Shown here piece after piece: positions 55,774 to 63,917 of a stretch of DNA of 64,000 bases. The first letter of the stretch is position 1. Each line of letters starts with the position of its first letter. The position numbers and the translations under genes are program-made. The notes below the pieces were generated by a model that ran no database searches, had not been told where the DNA came from, and saw only the letters and a list, made by a program, of their open reading frames with translations. Source of the stretch: an uncultured Saprospiraceae bacterium (GTDB taxonomy: Bacteria > Bacteroidota > Bacteroidia > Chitinophagales > Saprospiraceae); contig CALGLU010000013.1 in NCBI GenBank assembly GCA_937959275.1, positions 38,910 through 102,909 of the forward strand, written 5' to 3'.

Positions 55774-56334
55774 GTGAAAAAATCAGAGCTCAGAGAAAAT
55801 ATAATAAAAACAGCTGCTGAATTATTTTATCGAAATGGTTACAATTCAACTGGAATTAATGAAATAATTCAAAAATCTGGAATAGCAAAAGCAACATTGT
55901 ATAATCATTTTAAATCGAAGGAGGAACTCTGTTTATCGTATTTAAAATATATGAACTACAATTTCTTGGAGAATATTAAAGAATACTGCTACTCCAGACC
56001 TGAAACAAAATTAAGGATTTTATCAATATTTGATTTTTTAGAAGAGTTTTTTAATGATAAAACATTTAATGGATGCTGGTGTATTAAAACAGTATCAGAA
56101 CTTCCAAAAAATGATAAAAAAATAAAAAAAGAAATTCAAAATCAAAAAGGTCAATTCATTGAATTCATTTCTGATTTAACTACAGTAAACTATAAAGGAA
56201 AAACGTCAAAGTATAAAGCATCAAAGGCTAGACAGATTTATTTACTATATGAAAGTGCTGTCGGCGAAAGTCATTTGCACCAAATGGATTGGCCAATAAG
56301 AGAAGCAAAAAGTATCTGCGCTCAAATAATTTAA
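55774..56334 (+). CDS. TetR/AcrR-family transcriptional regulator
   Basis: This is a 186-residue regulator starting at GTG 55774. The N-terminal helix-turn-helix (about 5-58: RENIIKTAAELFYRNGYNST, GINEIIQKSGIAKATLYNHF, KSKEEL) is typical of TetR proteins. The C-terminal ligand domain contains NGCWCIKTVSELPKNDKKIK, a pattern seen in regulators of the YxaF/AcrR type that sense small electrophiles or aromatic compounds. Identical palindromes in front of this gene and the following SDR gene suggest that it represses itself and the dehydrogenase. The ligand is unknown. Confidence 0.88.
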   Translation: MKKSELRENIIKTAAELFYRNGYNSTGINEIIQKSGIAKATLYNHFKSKEELCLSYLKYMNYNFLENIKEYCYSRPETKLRILSIFDFLEEFFNDKTFNGCWCIKTVSELPKNDKKIKKEIQNQKGQFIEFISDLTTVNYKGKTSKYKASKARQIYLLYESAVGESHLHQMDWPIREAKSICAQII

Positions 56335-56353
56335 AAAAAATTTATTCACTTAA

Positions 56354-56367
56354 AGACAGACTTGTCT
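56354..56367. promoter_or_regulatory. Second TetR-type operator, upstream of the SDR gene
   Basis: AGACAGACTTGTCT is identical in its 14 bases to the core of the first site (55731-55744). It lies 27 bp before the SDR start codon, nearly the same distance as the first site keeps from its gene. Confidence 0.75.
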
Positions 56368-56394
56368 GTATATTTTATAATTAAATATTAAAAA

Positions 56395-57141
56395 ATGATA
56401 GAATTTAAAGACAAAGTAGCCATCGTAATAGGTGGAACAAGTGGAATAGGAAAAGCCACAGCACAAGAATTGCTTAATAATGGTGCAATAGTTCACATTG
56501 TTGGTAGAAATCCGAATAAAGTATCCGATGCACCTAAGCTAATAAAGCATCAAGCGGATATTACGAATAGTGAAGATGTAAACAAGTTAATTGAAGAAAT
56601 TAATAATCTTTCAAATATAGATTTCTTAGTTAACGCCTCGGGGATCTTTGGACCTAAACCTTTTTTAGATCATACTGTAGAAGATTATGATTCCTATTTA
56701 GATCTAAACAGAGGCTTCTTTTTCTTAACCCAAGCAACTGCAAACGCAATGAAAAAAAGTGGTGGTGGTTCAATTGTGAATATTGGATCTATGTGGGCAA
56801 AACAAGCCGTTAAGGCAACGCCATCAACTGCTTATTCGATGCAAAAAGCTGGCTTACATTCATTAACTCAGCATCTGGCTATGGAATTAGCCGATCACAA
56901 AATAAGAGTCAATGCTGTATCTCCGGCAGTTGTCAATACTCCGGTATACCACGGTGTTTTTGGAGGCGAAGAAGAAGCAGAAGAAGCATTGAAAGGATTC
57001 AATGGATTTCATCCAATTGGTCGAAATGGTACTCCTGAGGATATAGCTAATAGTATATTGTTTTTACTTTCGGATAAAGCATCCTGGGTTACTGGAGCAA
57101 TTTGGGATACTGATGGCGGTGTACGTGCAGGAAGAAATTAG
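56395..57141 (+). CDS. Short-chain dehydrogenase/reductase
   Basis: The 248-residue SDR has the cofactor motif GGTSGIGKA (13-21), NASG (80-83), the catalytic Ser in IGSMW (S132), Y147xxxK151 (YSMQK) and the C-terminal GAIWDTDGG. The Arg at GRNP after the second strand suggests NADPH. It is a classical SDR reductase or dehydrogenase; the substrate is unknown. It follows the TetR gene, shares its operator and is probably the controlled enzyme, perhaps reducing an electrophilic or aromatic carbonyl compound. A strong terminator follows. Confidence 0.92.
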   Translation: MIEFKDKVAIVIGGTSGIGKATAQELLNNGAIVHIVGRNPNKVSDAPKLIKHQADITNSEDVNKLIEEINNLSNIDFLVNASGIFGPKPFLDHTVEDYDSYLDLNRGFFFLTQATANAMKKSGGGSIVNIGSMWAKQAVKATPSTAYSMQKAGLHSLTQHLAMELADHKIRVNAVSPAVVNTPVYHGVFGGEEEAEEALKGFNGFHPIGRNGTPEDIANSILFLLSDKASWVTGAIWDTDGGVRAGRN

Positions 57142-57166
57142 AAAAAGCACATGACATAATATATGA

Positions 57167-57206
57167 CGGGAGACTACCTTTGGGATAGTCTCCCGCATAT
57201 TTTTTT
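57167..57206. terminator. Terminator after the SDR gene
   Basis: CGGGAGACTA (57167-57176) and TAGTCTCCCG (57186-57195) form a perfect 10-bp stem followed by CATATTTTTTTC. It lies between convergent genes (SDR and hemW). Confidence 0.88.
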
Positions 57207-57280
57207 CGATATGGTCTATAAAAAAAATCAATTGAGAGACAATCGAAATAGCAACAGCAGCCTCCAAACCCATAGCTTGT

Positions 57281-58405
57281 TCAAACAAAAAATAACTGGC
57301 TAGAAATCGAATCACATACCACCTGAGCCTCCTCACTTATAATCCAAATGTCTCCATCTTGTACAACTTGACCAGACTCCAGATAAGCGAATGACTCCTT
57401 TGTAAAGTGCGTTGCAAATCGATCACCAAGAGATTTTATATGCTCCAGACTCACACCCCATTTAGTACGCAGGCCTGTCATAATATATTCGTTATAATGA
57501 TCTCTTGTACTTAGAGTTTCTTCTTCATAAATAGGCTTACCAGCTTGGAGTGCTTTGATGTATTGGCTATTGTGGGCTTTATTCCATTGTCGCGTTATAC
57601 CATTAAAAGAATGGGCTGACGGGCCGATGCCTAGATAGGATTTGTGTTTCCAATAATTGGTGTTATGGACTGCATACTCACCTTGCCTAGCATAATTTGA
57701 GATTTCATAATGGTCGTAATTGCAGTCATGTAAAATTGATTTTATGAGATTGAACTGCTGTACCGCTGTCTGCTCTGGGAGGGGATTGACAAGCCCTGTT
57801 TTGACTTGGTGATGCAGTGCAGTTTTGGGCTCAATCGTGAGTGCATAACAAGACAGATGATGGACTGCTTTTGAAGTGAGTTGATTGAGGTTATATTCTA
57901 ATTTTTGATCGGTTAATCCCTGATACCCAAAAATAATATCTGCTGTCACTCTTTCAATAGCTGAATTCAAAATGATGTCTAATGCCTCATTGGCCTGAGA
58001 TCCTGAGTGTGCCCGATTCATAAAATGAAGATCATCATCATGAAAGGACTGTATACCTAGGCTTAGTCTATTAATGCCCAGACTATGCCAGTCTGTCACT
58101 TTCCCAATAGTTATATCATCTGGATTTGTCTCAAAAGTGATCTCGCAATTGTCTGAGACACTGTAGATGTTGTAGATAAGCTCTACGATAGTTGCAATGG
58201 CTTGGCTAGACAATATCGAAGGTGTACCTCCACCAAAGTAAATCGTCTCTATCTGTTGATTACCAATATAAGATTGCCTCAGCGACAGTTCTGCTAAAAT
58301 AGCCTTGACCATCTCAGGCAGACTCTCTGTGGTCGTACTAAAATGAAAATTACAATAGTGGCAAGCTTGCTTACAATAGGGGATATGTATGTATATTCCT
58401 GCCAA
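57281..58405 (-). CDS. hemW: HemW-like radical SAM protein
   Basis: This is a 374-residue radical SAM protein. The cluster motif C11-x3-C15-x2-C18 lies in IHIPYCKQACHYCNFHF. TIYFGGGTPS follows, then RLSLGIQSFHDDDLHFMNRA and the HemN-type C-terminal domain (NEYIMTGLRTKWGVSLEHIK). The C-x3-C-x2-C motif lacks the extra Cys (CxxxCxxCxC) of true HemN, so the HemW type (heme chaperone/heme insertion) is preferred over coproporphyrinogen dehydrogenase. The start at 58405 is the only one before the motif. Confidence 0.9.
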   Translation of the reverse strand: MAGIYIHIPYCKQACHYCNFHFSTTTESLPEMVKAILAELSLRQSYIGNQQIETIYFGGGTPSILSSQAIATIVELIYNIYSVSDNCEITFETNPDDITIGKVTDWHSLGINRLSLGIQSFHDDDLHFMNRAHSGSQANEALDIILNSAIERVTADIIFGYQGLTDQKLEYNLNQLTSKAVHHLSCYALTIEPKTALHHQVKTGLVNPLPEQTAVQQFNLIKSILHDCNYDHYEISNYARQGEYAVHNTNYWKHKSYLGIGPSAHSFNGITRQWNKAHNSQYIKALQAGKPIYEEETLSTRDHYNEYIMTGLRTKWGVSLEHIKSLGDRFATHFTKESFAYLESGQVVQDGDIWIISEEAQVVCDSISSQLFFV

Positions 58406-58467
58406 AGTGTATCATCCGTGGAGACGAAAGGAAAGGTAAATGTTTTTAAATGGAAACCTAGGAAATT

Positions 58468-58626
58468 CTACTGTTCTTTAGTTTCTTCTGCTTTATTGTT
58501 GAGGTTGTATTCTATGGCTAATCCGATCAATAAGCCAACAGCAGTACCGCCAGCAATTTGGCCTATTTGGCCGCCAATTGAGATTCCAATAGCTAATCCG
58601 ATTGCAATTCCACTTCCTTTAGTCAT
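58468..58626 (-). CDS. Small glycine-zipper membrane protein (52 residues)
   Basis: ATG at 58624-58626 opens 52 codons ending in TAG at 58468-58470. The product is MTKGSGIAIGLAIGISIGGQ, IGQIAGGTAVGLLIGLAIEY, NLNNKAEETKEQ. The first 40 residues form a hydrophobic glycine-zipper helix pair, and the tail is charged, as in the many small Bacteroidota membrane proteins of unknown function. It is upstream of hemW on the same strand with a 62-bp gap. Confidence 0.65.
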   Translation of the reverse strand: MTKGSGIAIGLAIGISIGGQIGQIAGGTAVGLLIGLAIEYNLNNKAEETKEQ

Positions 58627-58699
58627 GATATTTTGTTTTACTGGTATGAAATTAAGACTTCCTTAAGAGACTTTAGTTACTAATTCTGTTGATTAATTT

Positions 58700-59881
58700 T
58701 CAAACCCATTGGAGTTTGGCTCTTAAATCTGCTATTTGTCTTAGGTTTTTAAATAGAAATAGGACAATGATAGGAATGAAGGCGACATGGTATTGTTGAG
58801 GTATGATCGTCCATAGCAAGAGTGTGATTACAAGAAAGAGACTCGTCAAGACTAGCGCTTTAATACTTCTTTTATTCATGAGCTGTCCGATACAAACAAT
58901 AATAAAGAGTGGATTGGCCCATAAGAGATTATAATTGTCTCCGCAGGCTTGGTGATCTGTCAAGAACCACATGAAAACCACAACGATACTGGTGACCGAA
59001 ATGGCCAGATAGCCCAGAATATCATACCATCTGATAACAGATGCATAAGACTTTGCTTTTTGTTTAAACAAAAACAATAGCAATTCGATAAAGGCTAAAA
59101 AGCCAAACAGGCGAAACGGTGTGATCCAAAAAGAAGAATGTGTTTTTAAATCAAGTGCTAATACCTGGTTTTCGCTTTTGACAAGAGGTGACGGTTGGCC
59201 GTCTTTCTGATAGCTGACTCGATCAGCCCAATCATGCAAATAGTCTGGCAAAAAAGATTGTGCCCGTTGATCGGCGTCAGCATCCGCGATAGAGCCAATG
59301 ATTATATCGATGCCAAAGTCAGTCCAATCGAGACCTTGTAAATATTCATCAAGCAGCTGCCTATACGTTCGCTTTTTAGCATTTGAATCTGAGGTAATCG
59401 TAAAACCAGCTAATTCGGTTTCAAAAATATCCCGAACTCGAGTCGAACAATTATCAAAAAAGAAGTCATATAGATATAAGCGATTCTCTGGTAGGTAGTT
59501 AGTCTTTAGGAAGTCATAAATTTTGTTCTTACTGACTTCATCTAGATCAAGTACCTGTTCTTTTATAGCTCGACCTTCATGGTGATAGACGTTTAGGAAC
59601 CGATCATTTGCTTGTATCGCCAGTTGGTATTCTAATTTGCCACGTAAAAATTTGAGTAGAAAATTATCCGTTGAATAATCGAATGTCCCATAATTATAGA
59701 CTTCATCCATGCCTCTCGTATTGTCGTATACACGGATAGCTGTGTGACCAAAAATATTATAGGCATCTTCTCCGTGAGCGACCGTCAATAAACTAATGCG
59801 CGTAGAGCTTGGAAGCTGTGCATGAATGGCTGTTACCGCCATGAGTATGATACAAATAAGGAGTGCTCGAGAAACAAACAT
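58700..59881 (-). CDS. DUF4105/Lnb-like membrane protein (putative lipoprotein N-acyltransferase)
   Basis: The 393-residue protein has a signal peptide (ICIILMAVTAIHA), a periplasmic domain (about 25-250) and four or five membrane helices (about 263-385). The periplasmic part has the DUF4105 marks: ISLLTVAHGEDAYNIFGHTA (His), EVYNYGTFDYSTDNFLLKFL and LYDFFFDNCSTRVRDIF (Cys). The family was recently linked to lipoprotein N-acylation (Lnb) in Bacteroides, with Cys and His as catalytic candidates. Bacteroidota lack a classical Lnt, so this is a sensible role here, but I infer it by family only. Confidence 0.78.
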   Translation of the reverse strand: MFVSRALLICIILMAVTAIHAQLPSSTRISLLTVAHGEDAYNIFGHTAIRVYDNTRGMDEVYNYGTFDYSTDNFLLKFLRGKLEYQLAIQANDRFLNVYHHEGRAIKEQVLDLDEVSKNKIYDFLKTNYLPENRLYLYDFFFDNCSTRVRDIFETELAGFTITSDSNAKKRTYRQLLDEYLQGLDWTDFGIDIIIGSIADADADQRAQSFLPDYLHDWADRVSYQKDGQPSPLVKSENQVLALDLKTHSSFWITPFRLFGFLAFIELLLFLFKQKAKSYASVIRWYDILGYLAISVTSIVVVFMWFLTDHQACGDNYNLLWANPLFIIVCIGQLMNKRSIKALVLTSLFLVITLLLWTIIPQQYHVAFIPIIVLFLFKNLRQIADLRAKLQWV

Positions 59882-59931
59882 ATAAGTACAAACGTATTGA
59901 ATATAAAATTTGATGTTTTTAAAATAGGTAT

Positions 59932-60564
59932 TTATAGTTCAGATGAATCATGCTGTCTTAGCTCTGCCATGTCACTTGCTATTTTTAAGGAAAAGTCATC
60001 TCCACGTGCTGTCAATTTGGATATGATATTCTGATAATCTTTGTCATGTCTGTTTTGACTTAGTTTGTATGACGCTTCGATAGAATCTATACGCATTCTG
60101 AATCCTACGATCCCTCTCATCTCTCGGGTAAGCATTTCTTTCGGCATGTCATCAATGCTAAACCCACTGCCATCTTTGGGTTCATATTTTGATACCAGAT
60201 TTTTTAAAGATTGTTTGAGTTCTTCACCGTCCATTATTGTAGTCGTTCCCTTAATGTGCACGGCTATGTAATTCCATGTTGGCACATTGATATGATCATA
60301 CCAACTCGATGAAATATAGCTGTGGTGCTCCATAAATATGGCTAGCAGTGGTCGATCATTACCAAATGCATGATGCTGCTGATTGCCTCTGGCAATATGA
60401 CCAGTTAAAAACTCTTCATCATGAATGGTTTCTATCATCAGCGGCGTATGAGTCGCCATAATATCTCCAGAAGCTGCACTCACTAATGTCGCAAAGCCAT
60501 TGTCCTCCACGAATGAGCGCACGTGTTCGATAGATGGTGCTTCAAATGTTTTTGGTACGTACAT
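59932..60564 (-). CDS. PaiB-family FMN-binding protein
   Basis: The PaiB family begins at MYVPKxF. Here it is MYVPKTFEAPSIEHVRSFVE, whose ATG is at 60562-60564. An upstream frame could start at 60756 but adds 64 residues not found in the family, so the shorter start is chosen (about 210 residues). Marks are ATHTPLMIE, GHIARGNQQHHAF, FMEHHSYISSSWYDHINVPT and NYIAVHIKG. PaiB binds FMN and was first named as a transcriptional regulator; related proteins act on flavin or small-molecule substrates. It is divergent from the MATE gene. Confidence 0.88.
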   Translation of the reverse strand: MYVPKTFEAPSIEHVRSFVEDNGFATLVSAASGDIMATHTPLMIETIHDEEFLTGHIARGNQQHHAFGNDRPLLAIFMEHHSYISSSWYDHINVPTWNYIAVHIKGTTTIMDGEELKQSLKNLVSKYEPKDGSGFSIDDMPKEMLTREMRGIVGFRMRIDSIEASYKLSQNRHDKDYQNIISKLTARGDDFSLKIASDMAELRQHDSSEL

Positions 60565-60837
60565 AGGTGAAAGATAGTTGAAAAATTGCTTAATTATGTC
60601 GTTGGTCAATAGATCATCACCGGTAGCCCTTGTTGGTGTTGTCACCAATAAGAATCTCACCCATTGTTTGATTCTGATCCAAAGTGTTTGATAAATTGCA
60701 GCTGTTGGTACAGAGACCAACTCTGCAATGGCAGAATACTTATGTGTCTTGTACAATCACGATATGTCTTATGAGTCTTATGTGTTTCTCTGACCAACAA
60801 TTACAAATAATCCGGTGATGGGTTTATCTTCGCACCC

Positions 60838-62187
60838 ATGCAATGGTATAACCATTATAAAAACGACTTTCGCAAGAACTTGAGCTTGGCATTTCCAATC
60901 ATTATCGGGCAGGTCGGGCAATTGACGGTTAATGTGGCCGATAATATCATGGTTGGGTCTTTGGGTGCAGCTCCATTAGCTGCGATATCATTATCCAATG
61001 CAATTTATTTTGTGTTTGTTATTGTTGGTTTTGGGATCTCATTCGGTTTACCACCATTAATTTCAGAGGCGCATGCAGCGGGTCAAGAAAAGAGAATCTC
61101 ACAGTTCTTCAAACATAGTTTTGTTGTCAATTTGAACTTTGCGTTTATTTCAGTTTGTGTTTTGTTGTTGTTGGTTCCCGTGTTGAGCATGTTGGGGCAG
61201 GACGAATCAGTCGTGGAGTTAGCCAAGCCATATTTAATATTATCAGCTTGGGCGATGATCCCCATTATGATTTTTCAGACCTTTAGGACCTATGCAGATG
61301 GGATGTCAGAAACCTATCCAGCGATGATTGCGATACTCATAGGCAATGTGATTAATATTGGATTGAACTATGTCTTGATCTTTGGGAAATTTGGCTTTGA
61401 AGCGAGAGGTGTGGTTGGAGCAGCGTATGGCACTTTGATTTCCAGGATTGTCATGGTCATTGTGATTCTCTTACTCTTATATCGCTGGAAAGCATTATGG
61501 AAGCCAATTCTTGAATGTAATTTTATGGTGTACTCAAAGACGATATTTGCTAGATTATTGAGTTTGAGTATACCGACGTCATTACAAATGTTTTTTGAAA
61601 TGGCGACATTTAGTGGTGCTGCGATTATGATGGGACTGATTAGTAAGGAGGCACAGGCTGCACATCAAATTGCGATAAATCTAGCGGCGATTACCTTTCT
61701 GATTTGTACCGGTTTAGCCATGTCAGCGACGATACGGGTTGGCAATCAGCGCGGCTTGAAAGATGGTGTTGCATTGCGGCGGGTTGGGTATTCAGCAGTG
61801 ATTCAGATTATCTTCTTTATGGCGATTGCAGCAGTGATATTTATAGTGTTTAGAAATATACTACCGACCTTATATATTGGTGACTCGACAGTGATAGAGA
61901 TTGCTGCGATGCTAATTGTGATGGCAGCCATATTCCAAATACCTGATGGGATACAGGTAACAGTATTAGGCGCTTTGCGTGGCTTACAGGATGTAAAGGT
62001 GCCTACCATCATTACATTTTTTGCCTATTTCGTCGTTGGTATCCCTCTTTGTTATGTGTTTGCCTTTGTACTGGATTTTGGTCCGATGGGGATTTGGATA
62101 GGACTAGTCGTTAGTTTAACTGTTTCTGCTGCATTATTGATGTGGCGATTCAACAGATTAACTGCTGATATTATTTTAGAGACTTAA
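60838..62187 (+). CDS. MATE-family multidrug/toxin exporter
   Basis: This is a 449-residue protein with 12 predicted membrane helices. MATE marks are PIIIGQVGQLTVNVADNIMV near the N-terminus, ALPLAAISLSNA-like repeats, and the second-half counterpart TSLQMFFEMATFSGAAIMMG and EAQAAHQIAINLAAITFLIC. It exports cationic drugs or related compounds with sodium or protons. The gap to PaiB (273 bp from the chosen start) may hold a shared control region. The substrate is unknown. Confidence 0.92.
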   Translation: MQWYNHYKNDFRKNLSLAFPIIIGQVGQLTVNVADNIMVGSLGAAPLAAISLSNAIYFVFVIVGFGISFGLPPLISEAHAAGQEKRISQFFKHSFVVNLNFAFISVCVLLLLVPVLSMLGQDESVVELAKPYLILSAWAMIPIMIFQTFRTYADGMSETYPAMIAILIGNVINIGLNYVLIFGKFGFEARGVVGAAYGTLISRIVMVIVILLLLYRWKALWKPILECNFMVYSKTIFARLLSLSIPTSLQMFFEMATFSGAAIMMGLISKEAQAAHQIAINLAAITFLICTGLAMSATIRVGNQRGLKDGVALRRVGYSAVIQIIFFMAIAAVIFIVFRNILPTLYIGDSTVIEIAAMLIVMAAIFQIPDGIQVTVLGALRGLQDVKVPTIITFFAYFVVGIPLCYVFAFVLDFGPMGIWIGLVVSLTVSAALLMWRFNRLTADIILET

Positions 62188-62220
62188 TCGCTCGATATAG
62201 CATATATTTTAACATAAACT

Positions 62221-62243
62221 CACCCATATGGGTGATTGCACAG
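62221..62243 (+). promoter_or_regulatory. CACCC-N4-GGG element, copy 1
   Basis: The 23-bp element starts CACCCATATGGG and ends CACAG. ACCCATATGGGT is a perfect palindrome. It lies 57 bp before the ATG of the LuxR regulator gene. Related copies occur at 63111 and 63867. Confidence 0.7.
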
Positions 62244-62300
62244 ATTGATTATTGAAGATAGATTTACGGATACAATTTCTAAATCTAAAACCATATATCT

Positions 62301-62996
62301 ATGTCTACTCAAGCTCTTCAATTACAATCTTCAAACACGCATATGTCAAGTAAAATTTCAATCAGTATCGTAGAGGACAATATTGCCATTCGCGAAAATG
62401 TGAGTAAATACATCTCGTTTACCAATGATATTGTTGTCGAAAACACCTTTGGCTCTGTTGAAGACTATTTAGCCTTCAATAAAAAAAATCTAAAATCGAT
62501 TACAGATATTTTGCTGTTGGATATTGGATTGCCTGGAAAATCAGGGCTGGAAGGGCTGCCACTCATTCTTGAGCAGAAGCCGGGCCTCGATGTCGTGATG
62601 CTAACCACCTATGAAGAAGAAGATATCATATTAAAAGCTTTATGCTTAGGTGCTGTCGCCTATATTTCTAAGAAAAGTAGTCTTGCCGAAATTGCAGAAG
62701 CTTTACGTATTGTAAGCAATGGTGGCTCGTATATGTCTCCCATTATTGCAAGAGAGATTTTTAAACATTTTGCGAGTACAGCTAATGCTTCCCCAAAGAT
62801 TAATTCTATTGCGTTAAGCTCAAGGCAATTGGATATTTTAAAGCAACTGGTAGAAGGACTGACGTATAAATCGATTGGTAAAAACCTTGATATATCAGTT
62901 GAAACAGTCAAGTCCCACATTAAAAAATTATACAAGGCAATTCATGTCAGTAATAAAGCGGAGGCCATTGCTAAGTATTTGAAAGGGGATATTTAG
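62301..62996 (+). CDS. LuxR/NarL-type response regulator
   Basis: The 231-residue protein has an N-terminal extension (about 1-18) and a receiver domain (E25, D26; phospho-acceptor D74 in LLLDIGLPG; K in YISKKSS). A LuxR-type helix-turn-helix follows (about 165-225: LSSRQLDILKQLVEGLTYKS, SVETVKSHIKKLYKAIHVSN). A shorter start at ATG 62343 is possible. It has no kinase gene next to it in the window. The upstream 23-bp element (62221) is shared with two more genes, so autoregulation is plausible. Confidence 0.88.
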   Translation: MSTQALQLQSSNTHMSSKISISIVEDNIAIRENVSKYISFTNDIVVENTFGSVEDYLAFNKKNLKSITDILLLDIGLPGKSGLEGLPLILEQKPGLDVVMLTTYEEEDIILKALCLGAVAYISKKSSLAEIAEALRIVSNGGSYMSPIIAREIFKHFASTANASPKINSIALSSRQLDILKQLVEGLTYKSIGKNLDISVETVKSHIKKLYKAIHVSNKAEAIAKYLKGDI

Positions 62997-63110
62997 GAGC
63001 TGCAGCTTACCGTCCTATTATACATATTCTTCTAGATGTTAATTTGAATTTTGATGCTTCAATAGTCATTGATATTGCCATTGCCATTCCCAATATTTTT
63101 AACAAAAAAC

Positions 63111-63133
63111 CACCCATTTGGGGGATACCACAG
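63111..63133 (+). promoter_or_regulatory. CACCC-N4-GGG element, copy 2
   Basis: CACCCATTTGGGGGATACCACAG in two parts (CACCCATTTGGG, GGATACCACAG) lies 78 bp before the ATG of the small LuxR gene and matches copy 3 at 20 of 23 positions (differing only in the variable N4). Confidence 0.7.
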
Positions 63134-63211
63134 CTCAAAAGGAGAATATACCTTTATCCTATTAATTAACAACTGCCATATGTAACGGCGGATATCGTAA
63201 AACCTTAAACA

Positions 63212-63493
63212 ATGAAAGCACATATTTCAACACGCGAGACACAAGTCCTCCACCTTATCGCACATGAAAACACAATCAACGAAATCGCTGACAAACTGTA
63301 TATCAGCCCTCACACTGCAGTCTCCCATCGCAAAAGCCTAATGGTGAAATTGTCTGCCAAAAATACTGCTGGACTCGTCAGGAGAGCATTCGAGCTAGGA
63401 CTCTTACATATCCCAGCACATGCCAGCAAGACAGCTTCGATCATTCCCTTGCAATCGGGCAAAGCTAAGACCTCTCATATCTTTAATTCTTAA
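63212..63493 (+). CDS. Small LuxR-type DNA-binding protein without receiver
   Basis: This is a 93-residue protein. Residues about 5-65 are a LuxR helix-turn-helix (STRETQVLHLIAHENTINEI, ADKLYISPHTAVSHRKSLMV, KLSAKNTAGLVRRAFELGLL). The C-terminal 25 residues are low in structure. No receiver or other sensing domain is present, so it is a stand-alone DNA-binding domain. It could bind the CACCC-N4-GGG element or compete with full-length regulators. Located 215 bp after the full-length regulator gene. Confidence 0.85.
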   Translation: MKAHISTRETQVLHLIAHENTINEIADKLYISPHTAVSHRKSLMVKLSAKNTAGLVRRAFELGLLHIPAHASKTASIIPLQSGKAKTSHIFNS

Positions 63494-63866
63494 TATACAA
63501 ACAGATATATTCTGGTGTTAATCCATATGCTACATTTTATATTTTTGCTAAACAAAGAGTAGCGCACCTTCAGCATATTACATCTCACAATGCCCAATTG
63601 TCTGAACCTTGATTCTCATGATTTTTGTGATTTGACATTGGGATTACCATTGACATTGGGATTACCATTGACATTGACATTACCATAGAGTCTGATTCCC
63701 CCATTGAGCCAAACTCGTCTTCGCCTCTTTGTATTTTGATTATTCTCCCATCCTCATCCTCATCTCCATCCCCGATAAGAAAATCCTACCCTACGATAAA
63801 AAAAGAAGGCCTTATTTAGACAAAAAAAATATAGTTGCTTGTCGACAAAAAAAATTAACACTTACT
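63494..63866. other. Intergenic stretch with 18-bp triple repeat and CT-rich DNA
   Basis: It contains three tandem copies of TGACATTGGGATTACCAT (63633-63686, third copy with two changes). It then has CT-rich DNA (about 63750-63785) and AAAAAAA runs. No gene is seen. Confidence 0.6.
63633..63686. repeat. Tandem 18-bp repeat, three copies
   Basis: Units at 63633-63650 and 63651-63668 are identical (TGACATTGGGATTACCAT). The unit at 63669-63686 has two changes. Confidence 0.9.
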
Positions 63867-63889
63867 CACCCGAATGGGGGATACCACAG
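63867..63889 (+). promoter_or_regulatory. CACCC-N4-GGG element, copy 3
   Basis: CACCCGAATGGG followed by GGATACCACAG, 28 bp before an ATG at 63918. The following bases (ATCAAAAAGAGGATTTACC) also resemble those after copy 2. Confidence 0.7.
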
Positions 63890-63917
63890 ATCAAAAAGAG
63901 GATTTACCTTTACCAAC

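Noticed and set aside
60565..60756. 64-residue N-terminal extension of PaiB
   Set aside because: Family members begin at MYVPKxF; the extension has no signal or domain character and overlaps the likely promoter region.
60739..60782. GTCTTATG words between PaiB and MATE genes
   Set aside because: Short and irregular; could be chance in AT-rich DNA.
63633..63686. 18-bp triple repeat as CRISPR or iterons of an origin
   Set aside because: No spacers, only three copies and no replication gene nearby.
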